Assembly: GCF_008369915.1 (NCBI RefSeq)
Contig: NZ_VSRN01000001.1
Span: 496,001-560,000 of the forward strand
DNA from: Dyadobacter sp. UC 10
GTDB taxonomy: Bacteria > Bacteroidota > Bacteroidia > Cytophagales > Spirosomataceae
Length of the DNA: 64,000 nt
Reading direction: 5' to 3'
Shown piece after piece: positions 38,049-45,524 of this stretch. The translations under genes and the position numbers were made by a program. Within the stretch, counting starts at the first letter, position 1; each line of letters opens with the position of its first letter. The notes below the pieces were generated by a model that worked only from the letters and a program-made list of their open reading frames with translations, was not told the origin of the DNA and did no database searches.

Positions 38049-38636
38049 TTACACTTCTTCTACCAAAAAAATCACCATACTCCGCGCACCATGCGCACCT
38101 ACTACCAGGGACTGCTCGATATCAGCAGTTTTCGAGGGACCCGCAATAAAACAACCCCAGCCGGTAGTATCAGTAAGCTGCTCATAGGCGTCATGCATAT
38201 TGTTCACAACTGCACTTCGCGGGATTGCCAGGGCCAGGTTCTGTGTAATAAAAGGCAATACCCGATGTGGAAGATTTTGATCTGAAATCCACACTGCCCC
38301 ATTTTCGGCAACTCCAAATTCCGCTTTAAGGATCGCAATTTCGATCATTTCCAGTTCGTGCGGATCACTTACATTTAAACTGAAATCAGCCCAGCTATTA
38401 AGCTCGGGAATGGTTGTCGCTTTATTAACCACGCCTTCGTATAATTCACTCGCCTTGACTGCCAGCTCTTCCCAGTTTTTCACCACTACAACTTCCGTGT
38501 AGATCGCCGTTAGCGTTTCGATGAACTTGGTTTCCGTATTTTCAAAATCGCTGTCAAACCGGATATTGTCTGGCAGCGACCTGCTCTCGGGCTTGTTGAG
38601 CCTGATTTTATGCAGCATTTCTTCTCTTGTATTCAT
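38049..38636 (-). CDS. lutC: LutC, lactate utilization protein C (LUD domain)
   Basis: 195 residues from ATG 38636 (MNTREEMLHKIRLNK); an upstream in-frame start lies inside lutB. One LUD domain: NGAVWISDQNLPHRVLPFITQNLALAIP and GWGCFIAGPSKTADIEQSLVVGAHGARSM are the conserved YkgG/LutC segments. It is the third subunit of the L-lactate oxidising iron-sulfur complex LutABC. It begins one base after the lutB stop. LutA is encoded separately at 40708-41484. Confidence 0.92.
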   Translation of the reverse strand: MNTREEMLHKIRLNKPESRSLPDNIRFDSDFENTETKFIETLTAIYTEVVVVKNWEELAVKASELYEGVVNKATTIPELNSWADFSLNVSDPHELEMIEIAILKAEFGVAENGAVWISDQNLPHRVLPFITQNLALAIPRSAVVNNMHDAYEQLTDTTGWGCFIAGPSKTADIEQSLVVGAHGARSMVIFLVEEV

Positions 38637-38637
38637 A

Positions 38638-40014
38638 TCACTCTTTACGGTTACGAACGTACCAGTCGCGGAAACTCTCCTTCGGCGGCTCAGGCACATC
38701 CCGTTGCTTGTACCAGGGATTCAGGCTGTTGTTGACAACAAAAGGCATCGTACGCATCACTGACCGGCCCAGCCTCCCCGACCACTGATAAAACCGAGGT
38801 TGTGACAGTACCATCGACATCGCGCGGATTCCGATTCCCTTGGTTTGCGGCACATGCCCGCCCTTCGCCAGTACCTGCCGCCATTTATAAAGCTGATCGT
38901 GGATATCAATTTTAACAGGACAAACATTAGAGCAGCTTCCGCATAACGTACTTGCAAAAGGCAGGTCTGCATATTTGGTCATATCCAGGTTGGGCGCCAG
39001 GATAGAGCCGATCGGGCCGGCGACGGCATTGTGGTAGCTGTGCCCGCCGCTCCTCCGGTATACCGGGCAGGTATTCATGCAGGCGCCGCAACGAATGCAT
39101 TTAAGGGAGTTACGAAAATCCTCGCGCCCCAGCTGTGTAGTCCGGCCGTTATCTACAATAACGATATGCATTTCCTGGCCCTCGCGCGGCTTTTTGAAAT
39201 GACTGTTGTAAGTAGTAACCGGCTGGCCAGTCGCACTTCTAGCCAACAATCTTAGAAATACGCCCAAATGTTCCTGTTTCGGGATCATCTTCTCGAAACC
39301 CATGCAGGCAATATGTATGTCCGCCAAATGAGCCCCCATATCTGCATTTCCTTCATTGGTAGCAACTACAAACCCGCCCGTTTCCGCAATGGCAAAATTA
39401 ACGCCGGTCAGTGCGGCGCGCCGGGTCATGAATTTGTCTCGCAAATGCTGGCGCGCGGCCTCGGTCAGATATTGCGGATCGGTTGCGCCGGCTTCTGTTC
39501 CCAGATGTTCGTGGAAAAGATCTCCGATATCTTTCTTTTTTAAATGTATGGCCGGTAAAACAATGTGGCTCGGAGGCTCTTGGCGGAGCTGCACGATCCT
39601 TTCGCCCAGGTCGGTATCGATTACGTCAATGCCATTCTTTGTTAAAAATTCGTTCATGTGACATTCTTCCGTCAGCATGGATTTACTTTTCACCATGGCG
39701 GTAATGCCGTGCTGCTTGAGCAGGTTCAGTACGATTTCGTTATGTTCCGCCGCATTGGCGGCCCAATGTACATGTACGCCGTTTTCCTTTGCCTTCTCCT
39801 CGAACTGAACCAACAGCTCATCCAGATTAGATAACACGTAATTTTTGATCTGCGAGGCTGTCTCGCGGAGCGCCTCCCACTCGGGTAGTAGCTTGGATGA
39901 CCTATCCCGCTTCTGGCGCACAAACCAGAGTGTTTCGTCATGCCAGTTGACATACGGTTCATCCCTGTTGAAGACTTCCGAAGCCTCGGAATGCTCCATG
40001 ATTGTTTTAGACAT
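38638..40014 (-). CDS. lutB: LutB, iron-sulfur subunit of L-lactate oxidation
   Basis: 458 residues. The N-terminal LUD domain (about 65-285) includes AIAETGGFVVATNEGNADM. The C-terminal ferredoxin-like part has two [4Fe-4S] motifs, CIRCGACMNTCPVYR (about 310-324) and CGSCSNVCPVKI (about 357-368). With LutA and LutC it oxidises L-lactate to pyruvate. It is transcribed leftward with lutC and the GNAT gene from the 40015-40257 region, which holds a pair of direct repeats. The lutA gene is 700 bases upstream, beyond an opposite-strand gene. Confidence 0.94.
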   Translation of the reverse strand: MSKTIMEHSEASEVFNRDEPYVNWHDETLWFVRQKRDRSSKLLPEWEALRETASQIKNYVLSNLDELLVQFEEKAKENGVHVHWAANAAEHNEIVLNLLKQHGITAMVKSKSMLTEECHMNEFLTKNGIDVIDTDLGERIVQLRQEPPSHIVLPAIHLKKKDIGDLFHEHLGTEAGATDPQYLTEAARQHLRDKFMTRRAALTGVNFAIAETGGFVVATNEGNADMGAHLADIHIACMGFEKMIPKQEHLGVFLRLLARSATGQPVTTYNSHFKKPREGQEMHIVIVDNGRTTQLGREDFRNSLKCIRCGACMNTCPVYRRSGGHSYHNAVAGPIGSILAPNLDMTKYADLPFASTLCGSCSNVCPVKIDIHDQLYKWRQVLAKGGHVPQTKGIGIRAMSMVLSQPRFYQWSGRLGRSVMRTMPFVVNNSLNPWYKQRDVPEPPKESFRDWYVRNRKE

Positions 40015-40058
40015 AGTTATCTTAACAATTTAGTAATAGTACTTTTAAAAGAATAAGG

Positions 40059-40089
40059 ATTGCACTATTCACATTCATTGCACTATTCA
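40059..40089. repeat. Pair of 13-bp direct repeats upstream of lutB
   Basis: ATTGCACTATTCA occurs at 40059-40071 and again, exactly, at 40077-40089. The copies are 18 bases apart start to start, in the 243-base region between divergent lutB and the small secreted-protein gene. Candidate regulator-binding sites, 45-75 bases from the lutB start. Confidence 0.65.
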
Positions 40090-40163
40090 TAGTTTCGAAT
40101 TTGTTTAAATAACAACTTTTTCAAAATCAAAAAATAGCTATTTCATTGTATTGCAATATCTTA

Positions 40164-40171
40164 TACTTTTG
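40164..40171 (+). promoter_or_regulatory. Candidate promoter -7 element for the 131-residue secreted protein gene
   Basis: TACTTTTG matches TAnnTTTG exactly, with TTG trinucleotides at 40146-40148 and 40151-40153 as possible -33 elements at short spacing. The leader to ATG 40258 would be about 80 bases. Confidence 0.45.
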
Positions 40172-40257
40172 AACTACAAAGTTTTTCGATCGGGGCATCG
40201 GAGTCTTAAATAAAGTTTAGTTTAACTTTTTTTAGACACATTAAAATTTTCACTCCT

Positions 40258-40653
40258 ATGAAAACCAAAAACACTCTTATCATCGCAGCCTTAACAGGCT
40301 TACTTCTATCAGGTTCTGCCATCAATTCAATCGCGCAGGACAACAACGTATCTGTTGAAAACACGAAGTCGGTTTCCGACAATCTGAACATTCTGCAGAT
40401 TAAGCCAATGCAATTCCGCGTTTCATATAATAACCCAGTTTCCAATACAGTCGTGGTACGTATTCTGGACACTGATAAAAATGTTCTTTTTTCAGAAAAC
40501 AAGCGTGTGAGCACCAACTATCTGAAGTATTTTGACTTATCGACCCTGAATGACGGTACCTATACCTTCGAAATCACGGACGGAAAAGAGAAAGCTTCAC
40601 AATCGTTTGATATTTTGACTACAACCAGCCGCGTTGTTTCTTCAATCAACTAA
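40258..40653 (+). CDS. Small secreted protein, unknown function
   Basis: 131 residues: signal peptide (MKTKNTLIIAALTGLLLSGSAINSIAQ) and one beta-sandwich-like domain (about 45-125) with alternating hydrophobic strands such as NTVVVRILDTDKNVLFSE and LNDGTYTFEITDGKEK. The TYTFEITDGK turn resembles the last strands of T9SS sorting domains and FlgD-like Ig folds. However, the sequence continues past it, so it is more likely a free periplasmic or secreted domain. It sits on the opposite strand between lutA and lutB and has its own promoter-like box and terminator. Function unknown. Confidence 0.75.
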   Translation: MKTKNTLIIAALTGLLLSGSAINSIAQDNNVSVENTKSVSDNLNILQIKPMQFRVSYNNPVSNTVVVRILDTDKNVLFSENKRVSTNYLKYFDLSTLNDGTYTFEITDGKEKASQSFDILTTTSRVVSSIN

Positions 40654-40697
40654 CAACAAGCTGTTCTCAGATTCTGAACTTCCGTAAACTTTGTAAA

Positions 40698-40735
40698 ATG
40701 CCGGGACTCACGCGATGGGTTCCGGTATTTGTTTT
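40698..40735 (+). terminator. Terminator of the small secreted protein gene
   Basis: Imperfect stem around CCGGGAC / GTTCCGG with a loop of about 11 bases, followed by TATTTGTTTT. It overlaps the 3' end of convergent lutA. Confidence 0.5.
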
Positions 40736-41484
40736 ACGGCACTGTTGAGAATTTCGGCAATATGTTTGATCTGCACATTGGAATTGCCTCTTTTCAGGAT
40801 TCCGCCCAAATGCATCAAACAGCTCATATCAGAACCGGTAATGAATTCCGCATTATGCCGGATATGGTCTGAGACCCTGTCTTTCCCCATTTTCACGGAA
40901 ACCGCTTCCTCACTCACACAAAAAGTACCCCCAAAACCGCAGCATTCGTCAGTCCTGTCCAGATCGATCAGCTGCAATCCCTTTACCTGCTTCAATAAGA
41001 AAACAGGTTTTGAAAACGGCTCCGCATTCAGTTCCGACATTTGCGAGAGATGAAGCCCGCGCTGCCCGTGGCAACCCTGGTGCAGGCCTACCCGATACGG
41101 GAATTCGGCCTCAATATGTTCTATTTTTAAAATGTCTGTGATGAACTCCACGAGTTCGTACACTTTCTTCCTTAGTACCTTCGATTCGTCAGCTTTATTA
41201 TCCGCTTTCAAATGTTCTTTAATATGAAGAACACAGCTTCCTGAGGGCGATACCACGTAATCACAATCTGCAAAAAGGTCGAAGAAAAGATTGTCGCAGG
41301 GCCGGGATAGGTGTTCGAAGCCGGAGTTCGCCATCGGCTGTCCGCAGCAGGTTTGATTCGTTGGAAAAGTAACCTGGCAGCCCAGTTTTTCCAGCAATTC
41401 CAGGGTAGCTATTCCGACCTGCGGATAAAACTGGTCCACATAGCAGGGTATAAATAATCCGATTTTGAGGCTTGAGTAATTCAT
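40708..41484 (-). CDS. lutA: LutA, CCG-domain iron-sulfur subunit of L-lactate oxidation
   Basis: 258 residues from ATG 41484 (MNYSSLKIGLFIPCYV). It holds two cysteine-rich CCG domains, seen in NQTCCGQPMANSG (about 45-57) and DECCGFGGTFCVSE (about 189-202), which bind clusters in LutA and heterodisulfide-reductase-like subunits. It starts two bases after the stop of the preceding EEP-fold gene, so it is the last gene of the leftward deoxysugar series rather than part of lutBC. This places lactate oxidation in the same transcript as the enzymes predicted to release L-lactate. Confidence 0.92.
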   Translation of the reverse strand: MNYSSLKIGLFIPCYVDQFYPQVGIATLELLEKLGCQVTFPTNQTCCGQPMANSGFEHLSRPCDNLFFDLFADCDYVVSPSGSCVLHIKEHLKADNKADESKVLRKKVYELVEFITDILKIEHIEAEFPYRVGLHQGCHGQRGLHLSQMSELNAEPFSKPVFLLKQVKGLQLIDLDRTDECCGFGGTFCVSEEAVSVKMGKDRVSDHIRHNAEFITGSDMSCLMHLGGILKRGNSNVQIKHIAEILNSAVKQIPEPIA

Positions 41485-41486
41485 TT

Positions 41487-42278
41487 TTACCAAAATTCAA
41501 TGGTGGCAAGTATGGGATAGTGGTCGGACACGCCGGGATAGTTTCGCAGGACCTTATAGTTCTTTATGCGCACTTTGTTATTAAGCAATGCAAAAATGTA
41601 ATCGAGCCTGTCGCCCGGAAGTCCCTCATTCCAGGTCTGCAATTGCGACCCCTGTGCTGCGTCCTGCCAGTTTCTGCGAAACGAAAAATAAGGTTGCTCG
41701 TTGGGCCTCGCCCCCATATCCATTCCGATCAGTACGGGCTGAATGCTGTTGACGAGCATTTGATTGATATAAGCCGCCTGCAATGCCCTGTCCATCATTG
41801 ACGCGTATTCCAGTCTGGAATTACACATCCGGAATGTCAGCCCGCGGACCGGATTGACCAGGCCGCACAACAACACTTTCGGATCTGCGCCCTGCGTGGT
41901 CGGCAACTGGATCGTCTGGGAATTTTCGAAGGGCCATTTTGATAATATCCCCACCCCCTGCGACCCATTTTCAGACCTGTCGGCCTCTCCGTACAAATAG
42001 TGCATTCCGGTTTGCACTGCAATCTGCCGGAGCTGAAACTGCGTTTTTCCGTTATCTATCAGGCTATCAACTGCTTGTAACGCGATCAGGTCTGGTTTGT
42101 GGTCTGATATAATTCTTAAAATATCCAGCAGGTTAGATTCCTCCTCCATATTCAGCCCGTGCCTGATATTGAAGCTCATTACCTTCACTTCCACCGCACG
42201 GCGCGGTTGCGACGCGACCAAACTGCACGATATGATTGTTACCAGTAAAAAATAGCCTAATCTGCTCAACCTGATCAA
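41487..42278 (-). CDS. Exonuclease/endonuclease/phosphatase-fold protein with degenerate active site
   Basis: 263 residues with a signal peptide (MIRLSRLGYFLLVTIISCSLVAS) and the EEP fold (VMSFNIRHG at about 33-41, DLIALQAVDS at 63-72, GVSDHYPILATI near the end). The usual Mg-binding Glu of the LQEV motif is Ala69. The His of the NTHLD motif is Arg155 (NSRLE). The Asn of GDFN is replaced in GMDMGARP. Only the final SDH pair is intact, so catalysis is doubtful. The start codon is TTG, and I see no ATG that keeps the signal peptide. It lies in tight series: 8 bases after the mutarotase gene and 2 before lutA. It may be a periplasmic binding or scaffold protein. Confidence 0.8.
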   Translation of the reverse strand: MIRLSRLGYFLLVTIISCSLVASQPRRAVEVKVMSFNIRHGLNMEEESNLLDILRIISDHKPDLIALQAVDSLIDNGKTQFQLRQIAVQTGMHYLYGEADRSENGSQGVGILSKWPFENSQTIQLPTTQGADPKVLLCGLVNPVRGLTFRMCNSRLEYASMMDRALQAAYINQMLVNSIQPVLIGMDMGARPNEQPYFSFRRNWQDAAQGSQLQTWNEGLPGDRLDYIFALLNNKVRIKNYKVLRNYPGVSDHYPILATIEFW

Positions 42279-42286
42279 ATACTAGT

Positions 42287-42637
42287 TCACAATCCGTTTT
42301 TCTCTTCGGGGAGGGCAAATATCTGGTTCATCAACACCCACTTCTCGCCGGGTTTGGCTCCGGGCAATGCTTTTTGGTAGTTCCACATCAGCTGCTCCCA
42401 TTCCTGCACTTTTTCGTTCGCCGCATCCATCTCTGCTTTCTTCTCGAAACTGAAATCGTCTTCGGTTTCCATGATCATGAAAAGCCTGTCGCCGAGCCGG
42501 TAAATATCCATAACAGTGATACCTGCTTCCCTGATACTCTTTTCGATCTCCGCCCTGATCTGTTTGTGATAAGCTTCATATTCTTTGATCATTTCAGGAT
42601 CATTGACCAGATCGACTGCGAGACAATATCTTTTCAT
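42287..42637 (-). CDS. rhaM: L-rhamnose mutarotase family (DUF718) sugar mutarotase
   Basis: 116 residues of the RhaM/DUF718 fold. MKRYCLAVDLVNDPEMIKEYEAYHK gives the N-terminal strand and helix with the catalytic His (about 24); IYRLGDRLFMIME and KVQEWEQLMWNYQKALP match the substrate loop and the Trp-rich end. It interconverts anomers of a 6-deoxyhexose. In this cluster L-fucose or L-rhamnose fit equally by family. Five bases follow the lactonase gene and eight precede the EEP-fold gene. Confidence 0.88.
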   Translation of the reverse strand: MKRYCLAVDLVNDPEMIKEYEAYHKQIRAEIEKSIREAGITVMDIYRLGDRLFMIMETEDDFSFEKKAEMDAANEKVQEWEQLMWNYQKALPGAKPGEKWVLMNQIFALPEEKNGL

Positions 42638-42642
42638 TTTAC

Positions 42643-43473
42643 TTAAATATCGAGGTTGTAAAAATCGATGGCATTCTTTCCCATTACCTGCCGTGTTTCC
42701 GAATCTGAGAACATACTCAGGTAGTCTGTTAAAATACCTTTGGTACCTTCATACTCGGCGGCTACCAGGCAAACCGGCCAGTCGGAACCAAACATCAGTC
42801 TTTCCGTACCAAATGCTTCAAATACCACGTCGAGGTAGGGTCTGAAATCGGCCTTTTCCCAATTCTGCCAATCGGCCTCTGTGACCATTCCTGATATTTT
42901 ACAGCTCATATTCGGAAGCTCTGCCAGTTGACGGATATCGTCGGCCCAAGGCTTGATTTCACCGTTTTTAATCAGCGGTTTGGCAATATGGTCCAGTACA
43001 AAATGCACATTCGGCAGCTTGACGGCGAAATTGAATGCTTCTTTGAGTTGATTCTGGTAGATCAGAATATCGTAGGTAAAATCGAATGCTACCAGCTGGC
43101 CAACTCCTTTTATAAATTCAGGTTGCAGTAAAAAACCTTCGGGCTGGCCCTGCGCCACGTGGCGAAATCCTTTTAGCTTCTCAAACTGGGAATACCGTTC
43201 AAGCTTTTCGTAGAGATCCGGGGAAAACAAATCTACCCAGCCTACGACACCTTTGACAATATCATTTGCTTCGGCAAGTTGCAGCAAAAATTCAGTCTCC
43301 GAATCCGTTGAAGAAGCCTGAACCGCTACACAACCGCCTACCCCATTGGCTTTCAATACTGGTTGCAGATCTTCCGGTAAAAAATCCCGTCTGATCGCCT
43401 GCATGTCCGGCGTGATCCACGAATCCCGCTCCTCATCAAATACCCAGAAATGCTGGTGGCTGTCGATTGTCAT
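42643..43473 (-). CDS. Amidohydrolase-family lactonase (L-fuconolactonase/rhamnonolactonase-like)
   Basis: 276 residues, amidohydrolase_2 fold: DSHQHFWVF at the N-terminus (first metal His pair), GFRHVAQGQP, VLDHIAKPLIKNGEIKPW (third His) and MFGSDWPVCLV (final Asp). This pattern is that of L-fucono-1,5-lactonase and related sugar lactonases in COG3618. It would open the lactone made by a deoxysugar 1-dehydrogenase. The gene is tightly coupled to the mutarotase gene. A 154-base word-repeat region separates it from the FAH gene upstream. Confidence 0.85.
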   Translation of the reverse strand: MTIDSHQHFWVFDEERDSWITPDMQAIRRDFLPEDLQPVLKANGVGGCVAVQASSTDSETEFLLQLAEANDIVKGVVGWVDLFSPDLYEKLERYSQFEKLKGFRHVAQGQPEGFLLQPEFIKGVGQLVAFDFTYDILIYQNQLKEAFNFAVKLPNVHFVLDHIAKPLIKNGEIKPWADDIRQLAELPNMSCKISGMVTEADWQNWEKADFRPYLDVVFEAFGTERLMFGSDWPVCLVAAEYEGTKGILTDYLSMFSDSETRQVMGKNAIDFYNLDI

Positions 43474-43479
43474 TATTGC

Positions 43480-43622
43480 TGTGTTAGTAGTGTCGATTTT
43501 GATTACATTTTGTTATTTATTGTCATTGATCGTCATTTGTTGTCATTGGTGCTGGCTGAAATTACATTAGCTACCCGCACAATTAATGACAGTCAGTGAC
43601 AACCAGTGACCCAATGTCGATC
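43480..43622. repeat. Imperfect inverted word-repeat region between the lactonase and FAH genes
   Basis: On the + strand the left half repeats TTGTCATTG-like words (43515-43550). The right half repeats their complement (AATGACAGTCAGTGACAACC and CCAATG, 43584-43618). Together they could form a long imperfect stem. No reading frame is supported here. Confidence 0.6.
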
Positions 43623-43627
43623 AATAA

Positions 43628-44497
43628 CTACCCCTGACTCCTACTCCAGGCCACCGCCTCCTGTTTCTGGTTGCCCAACTTTTCGATTCCCAGCTCGACG
43701 ACATCACCTGGTTTCAGGTACACATTCGGCTTCATTCCCAACCCTACTCCTGCCGGCGTTCCGGTGGTGATTACGTCACCTGGCAGCAAAGTCATGAACT
43801 GGCTCAGGTAGCTGATCAGGAATGGTACCTGGAAAATCATATCCGAAGTATTACTGTCCTGAATTTTCTTTCCGTTCAGGCTCAGCCACAGGTCGAGATT
43901 ATTGGCGTTACCAACCTCATCCGCAGTTACAAGGTAAGGGCCGATCGGTGCGAAAGTATCATTGCTTTTTCCCTTCACCCACTGTCCGCCTCTTTCGAGC
44001 TGGTAGGCGCGCTCTGAGTAATCGTTGTGCACCGCATAACCCGCGACATATTCCAATGCATTGCTCTCTTCGACGTAGCTTGCTTTTTTACCAATAATCA
44101 CCGCCAGCTCCACTTCCCAGTCTGTTTTTTCAGAATTCCTTGGAATAACAACCTGATCGTAAGGCCCACAAACGGCAGAGGTAGATTTAAAGAAAATGAT
44201 CGGCTCTTTCGGCAGCTCAGTTGCACCGGATTCGTAAGCGTGTTTGGCGTAATTCATTCCAATACACACAATTTTCGAAGGCCGCGCCACGCAGGATCCG
44301 TACCTGAACCCGTCTTCCACAACCGGTGCGGAGGCTGCATTTGTATTTAACCATTCGGTTAAACGGTTCAAACCGTCTGTCGAGAAGAATTTTTCATTGA
44401 AGTCCTCGCCAAATGCGGAGACGTCTATTTTTTTACCATCAGCAAGTTCAACACCAGGTTTCTCCTGCTCAAATGCACCAAATCGGAATAGTTTCAT
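43628..44497 (-). CDS. Fumarylacetoacetate hydrolase-family protein (2,4-diketo-3-deoxy-L-fuconate/rhamnonate hydrolase-like)
   Basis: 289 residues. The FAH fold is seen in IVCIGMNYAKHAYESG, TDWEVELAVIIGKKASYV (metal-binding Glu residues), GYAVHNDYSER (Asp ligand), KSNDTFAPIGPYLVT and LLPGDVITTGTPAGVGLGM. Relatives include 2,4-diketo-3-deoxy-L-fuconate hydrolase and the rhamnonate equivalent LRA6, which cleave a diketo acid to pyruvate and L-lactate. That fits the SDR gene upstream and lut genes downstream. Ureidoglycolate lyase and general acylpyruvate hydrolase are alternatives on sequence alone. Both flanking intergenic spaces hold inverted word repeats. Confidence 0.85.
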   Translation of the reverse strand: MKLFRFGAFEQEKPGVELADGKKIDVSAFGEDFNEKFFSTDGLNRLTEWLNTNAASAPVVEDGFRYGSCVARPSKIVCIGMNYAKHAYESGATELPKEPIIFFKSTSAVCGPYDQVVIPRNSEKTDWEVELAVIIGKKASYVEESNALEYVAGYAVHNDYSERAYQLERGGQWVKGKSNDTFAPIGPYLVTADEVGNANNLDLWLSLNGKKIQDSNTSDMIFQVPFLISYLSQFMTLLPGDVITTGTPAGVGLGMKPNVYLKPGDVVELGIEKLGNQKQEAVAWSRSQG

Positions 44498-44507
44498 AGT
44501 TTTTTGG

Positions 44508-44666
44508 CTGTTAGCTTTTAGCTGTTGGCTATTAGCGGTTAGCTGTTGGCCTTTATAGTTTAAGTTAATTTCTGTTGGCCATTGTCTGTTAGCTATCGGC
44601 CACTTAGTTAAATATTACTTTTCAAATCGAACCTAGCTAAAAGCTAACGGCTAATAGCTAAAAGCC
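44508..44666. repeat. Imperfect inverted word-repeat region between the FAH and SDR genes
   Basis: The left half repeats GGCTNTTAGC and TTTTAGCTGTT words (44508-44553 and around 44588). The right half holds the complement, AGCTAAAAGCTAACGGCTAATAGC (about 44635-44663 in two runs). The transcript could form a long imperfect stem upstream of the FAH start codon. Confidence 0.65.
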
Positions 44667-44670
44667 CCCT

Positions 44671-45444
44671 TCAATTATTCAACTTCTCAAATCCCCCATC
44701 GATCAGATAATCGCAGCCGGTGATGAAACCTGCTTCGTCGGAGCAGAGGTATAATGCGAGTGCGCCGATTTCTTCGGGTTTGGCCATTCTGCCGATGGGC
44801 TGCGTCTTGGATAGTTTTTCGAACATTTCCTCTTCTTTGCCAGGGTAATTTTTAGCTATAAATCCATCCACGAAAGGAGTATGTACCCGGGCAGGAGAAA
44901 TGCTGTTGCAACGGATCCCGTCGTACAGATAGTCCCGTGCCACTGATAATGTCATAGAAAAAACCGCCCCTTTTGCAGTTGAATAGGCAAAACGGTCCGG
45001 AATACCGACAGTAGCCGCGATAGACGCCATATTCAGGATCACGCCGCCGCCATTGGATTTCAAATGCGGAATGGTCGCCATCAGACAGTTGTAAACCCCT
45101 TTCACATTGACATTCATAATCCGGTCAAAATCAATTTCGGAAGTGGTATCCGCTTTACCAATATGCGCAATTCCGGCATTGTTGACGAGAATATGAATAG
45201 GAGACGAAGCCGCGATCGCATTGATCACATTTACCACATCGGCCTGTTTCGAAATATCAAGTGCGTGCGCTTCGGCTTTTCCACCGTCGGCAATAATTTC
45301 ATTCACAACCTGAGTCGCCAGTTCCAGATTGAGTTCCAATATATGTACCGTAGCTCCCTGCTTTGCAAATGTTTTGGATATTGCAAGACCGATACCACTC
45401 GCGCCACCAGTTACAAGCGCTGTTTTTCCACTTAAATCAAACAT
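44671..45444 (-). CDS. SDR family dehydrogenase (2-keto-3-deoxy-L-fuconate/rhamnonate 4-dehydrogenase-like)
   Basis: 257 residues, classical short-chain dehydrogenase. Cofactor loop TGGASGIGLAI (about 12-22), with ELN at the end of beta2 favouring NAD; LVNNAGIAH; catalytic Ser in MASIAATVG, Tyr and Lys in FAYSTAKGAV; ISPARVHTPFVDGF after. In the oxidative deoxysugar route an SDR oxidises 2-keto-3-deoxyaldonate to the 2,4-diketo acid cleaved by the FAH protein. It could instead be the first sugar 1-dehydrogenase, which is otherwise absent here. Confidence 0.88.
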   Translation of the reverse strand: MFDLSGKTALVTGGASGIGLAISKTFAKQGATVHILELNLELATQVVNEIIADGGKAEAHALDISKQADVVNVINAIAASSPIHILVNNAGIAHIGKADTTSEIDFDRIMNVNVKGVYNCLMATIPHLKSNGGGVILNMASIAATVGIPDRFAYSTAKGAVFSMTLSVARDYLYDGIRCNSISPARVHTPFVDGFIAKNYPGKEEEMFEKLSKTQPIGRMAKPEEIGALALYLCSDEAGFITGCDYLIDGGFEKLNN

Positions 45445-45524
45445 GCGTTAATGATTAGTATTAAAGAAAAAGGCCTTTTTTGACGATATCTACCCCGTTT
45501 CTTAGCCAATTGATGATATTCTGC

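Noticed and set aside
43480-44666. CRISPR-like or insertion-sequence origin of the intergenic repeats around the FAH gene
   Set aside because: Repeats are short, degenerate and without regular spacers; no transposase, target-site duplication or clear terminal repeat is seen.
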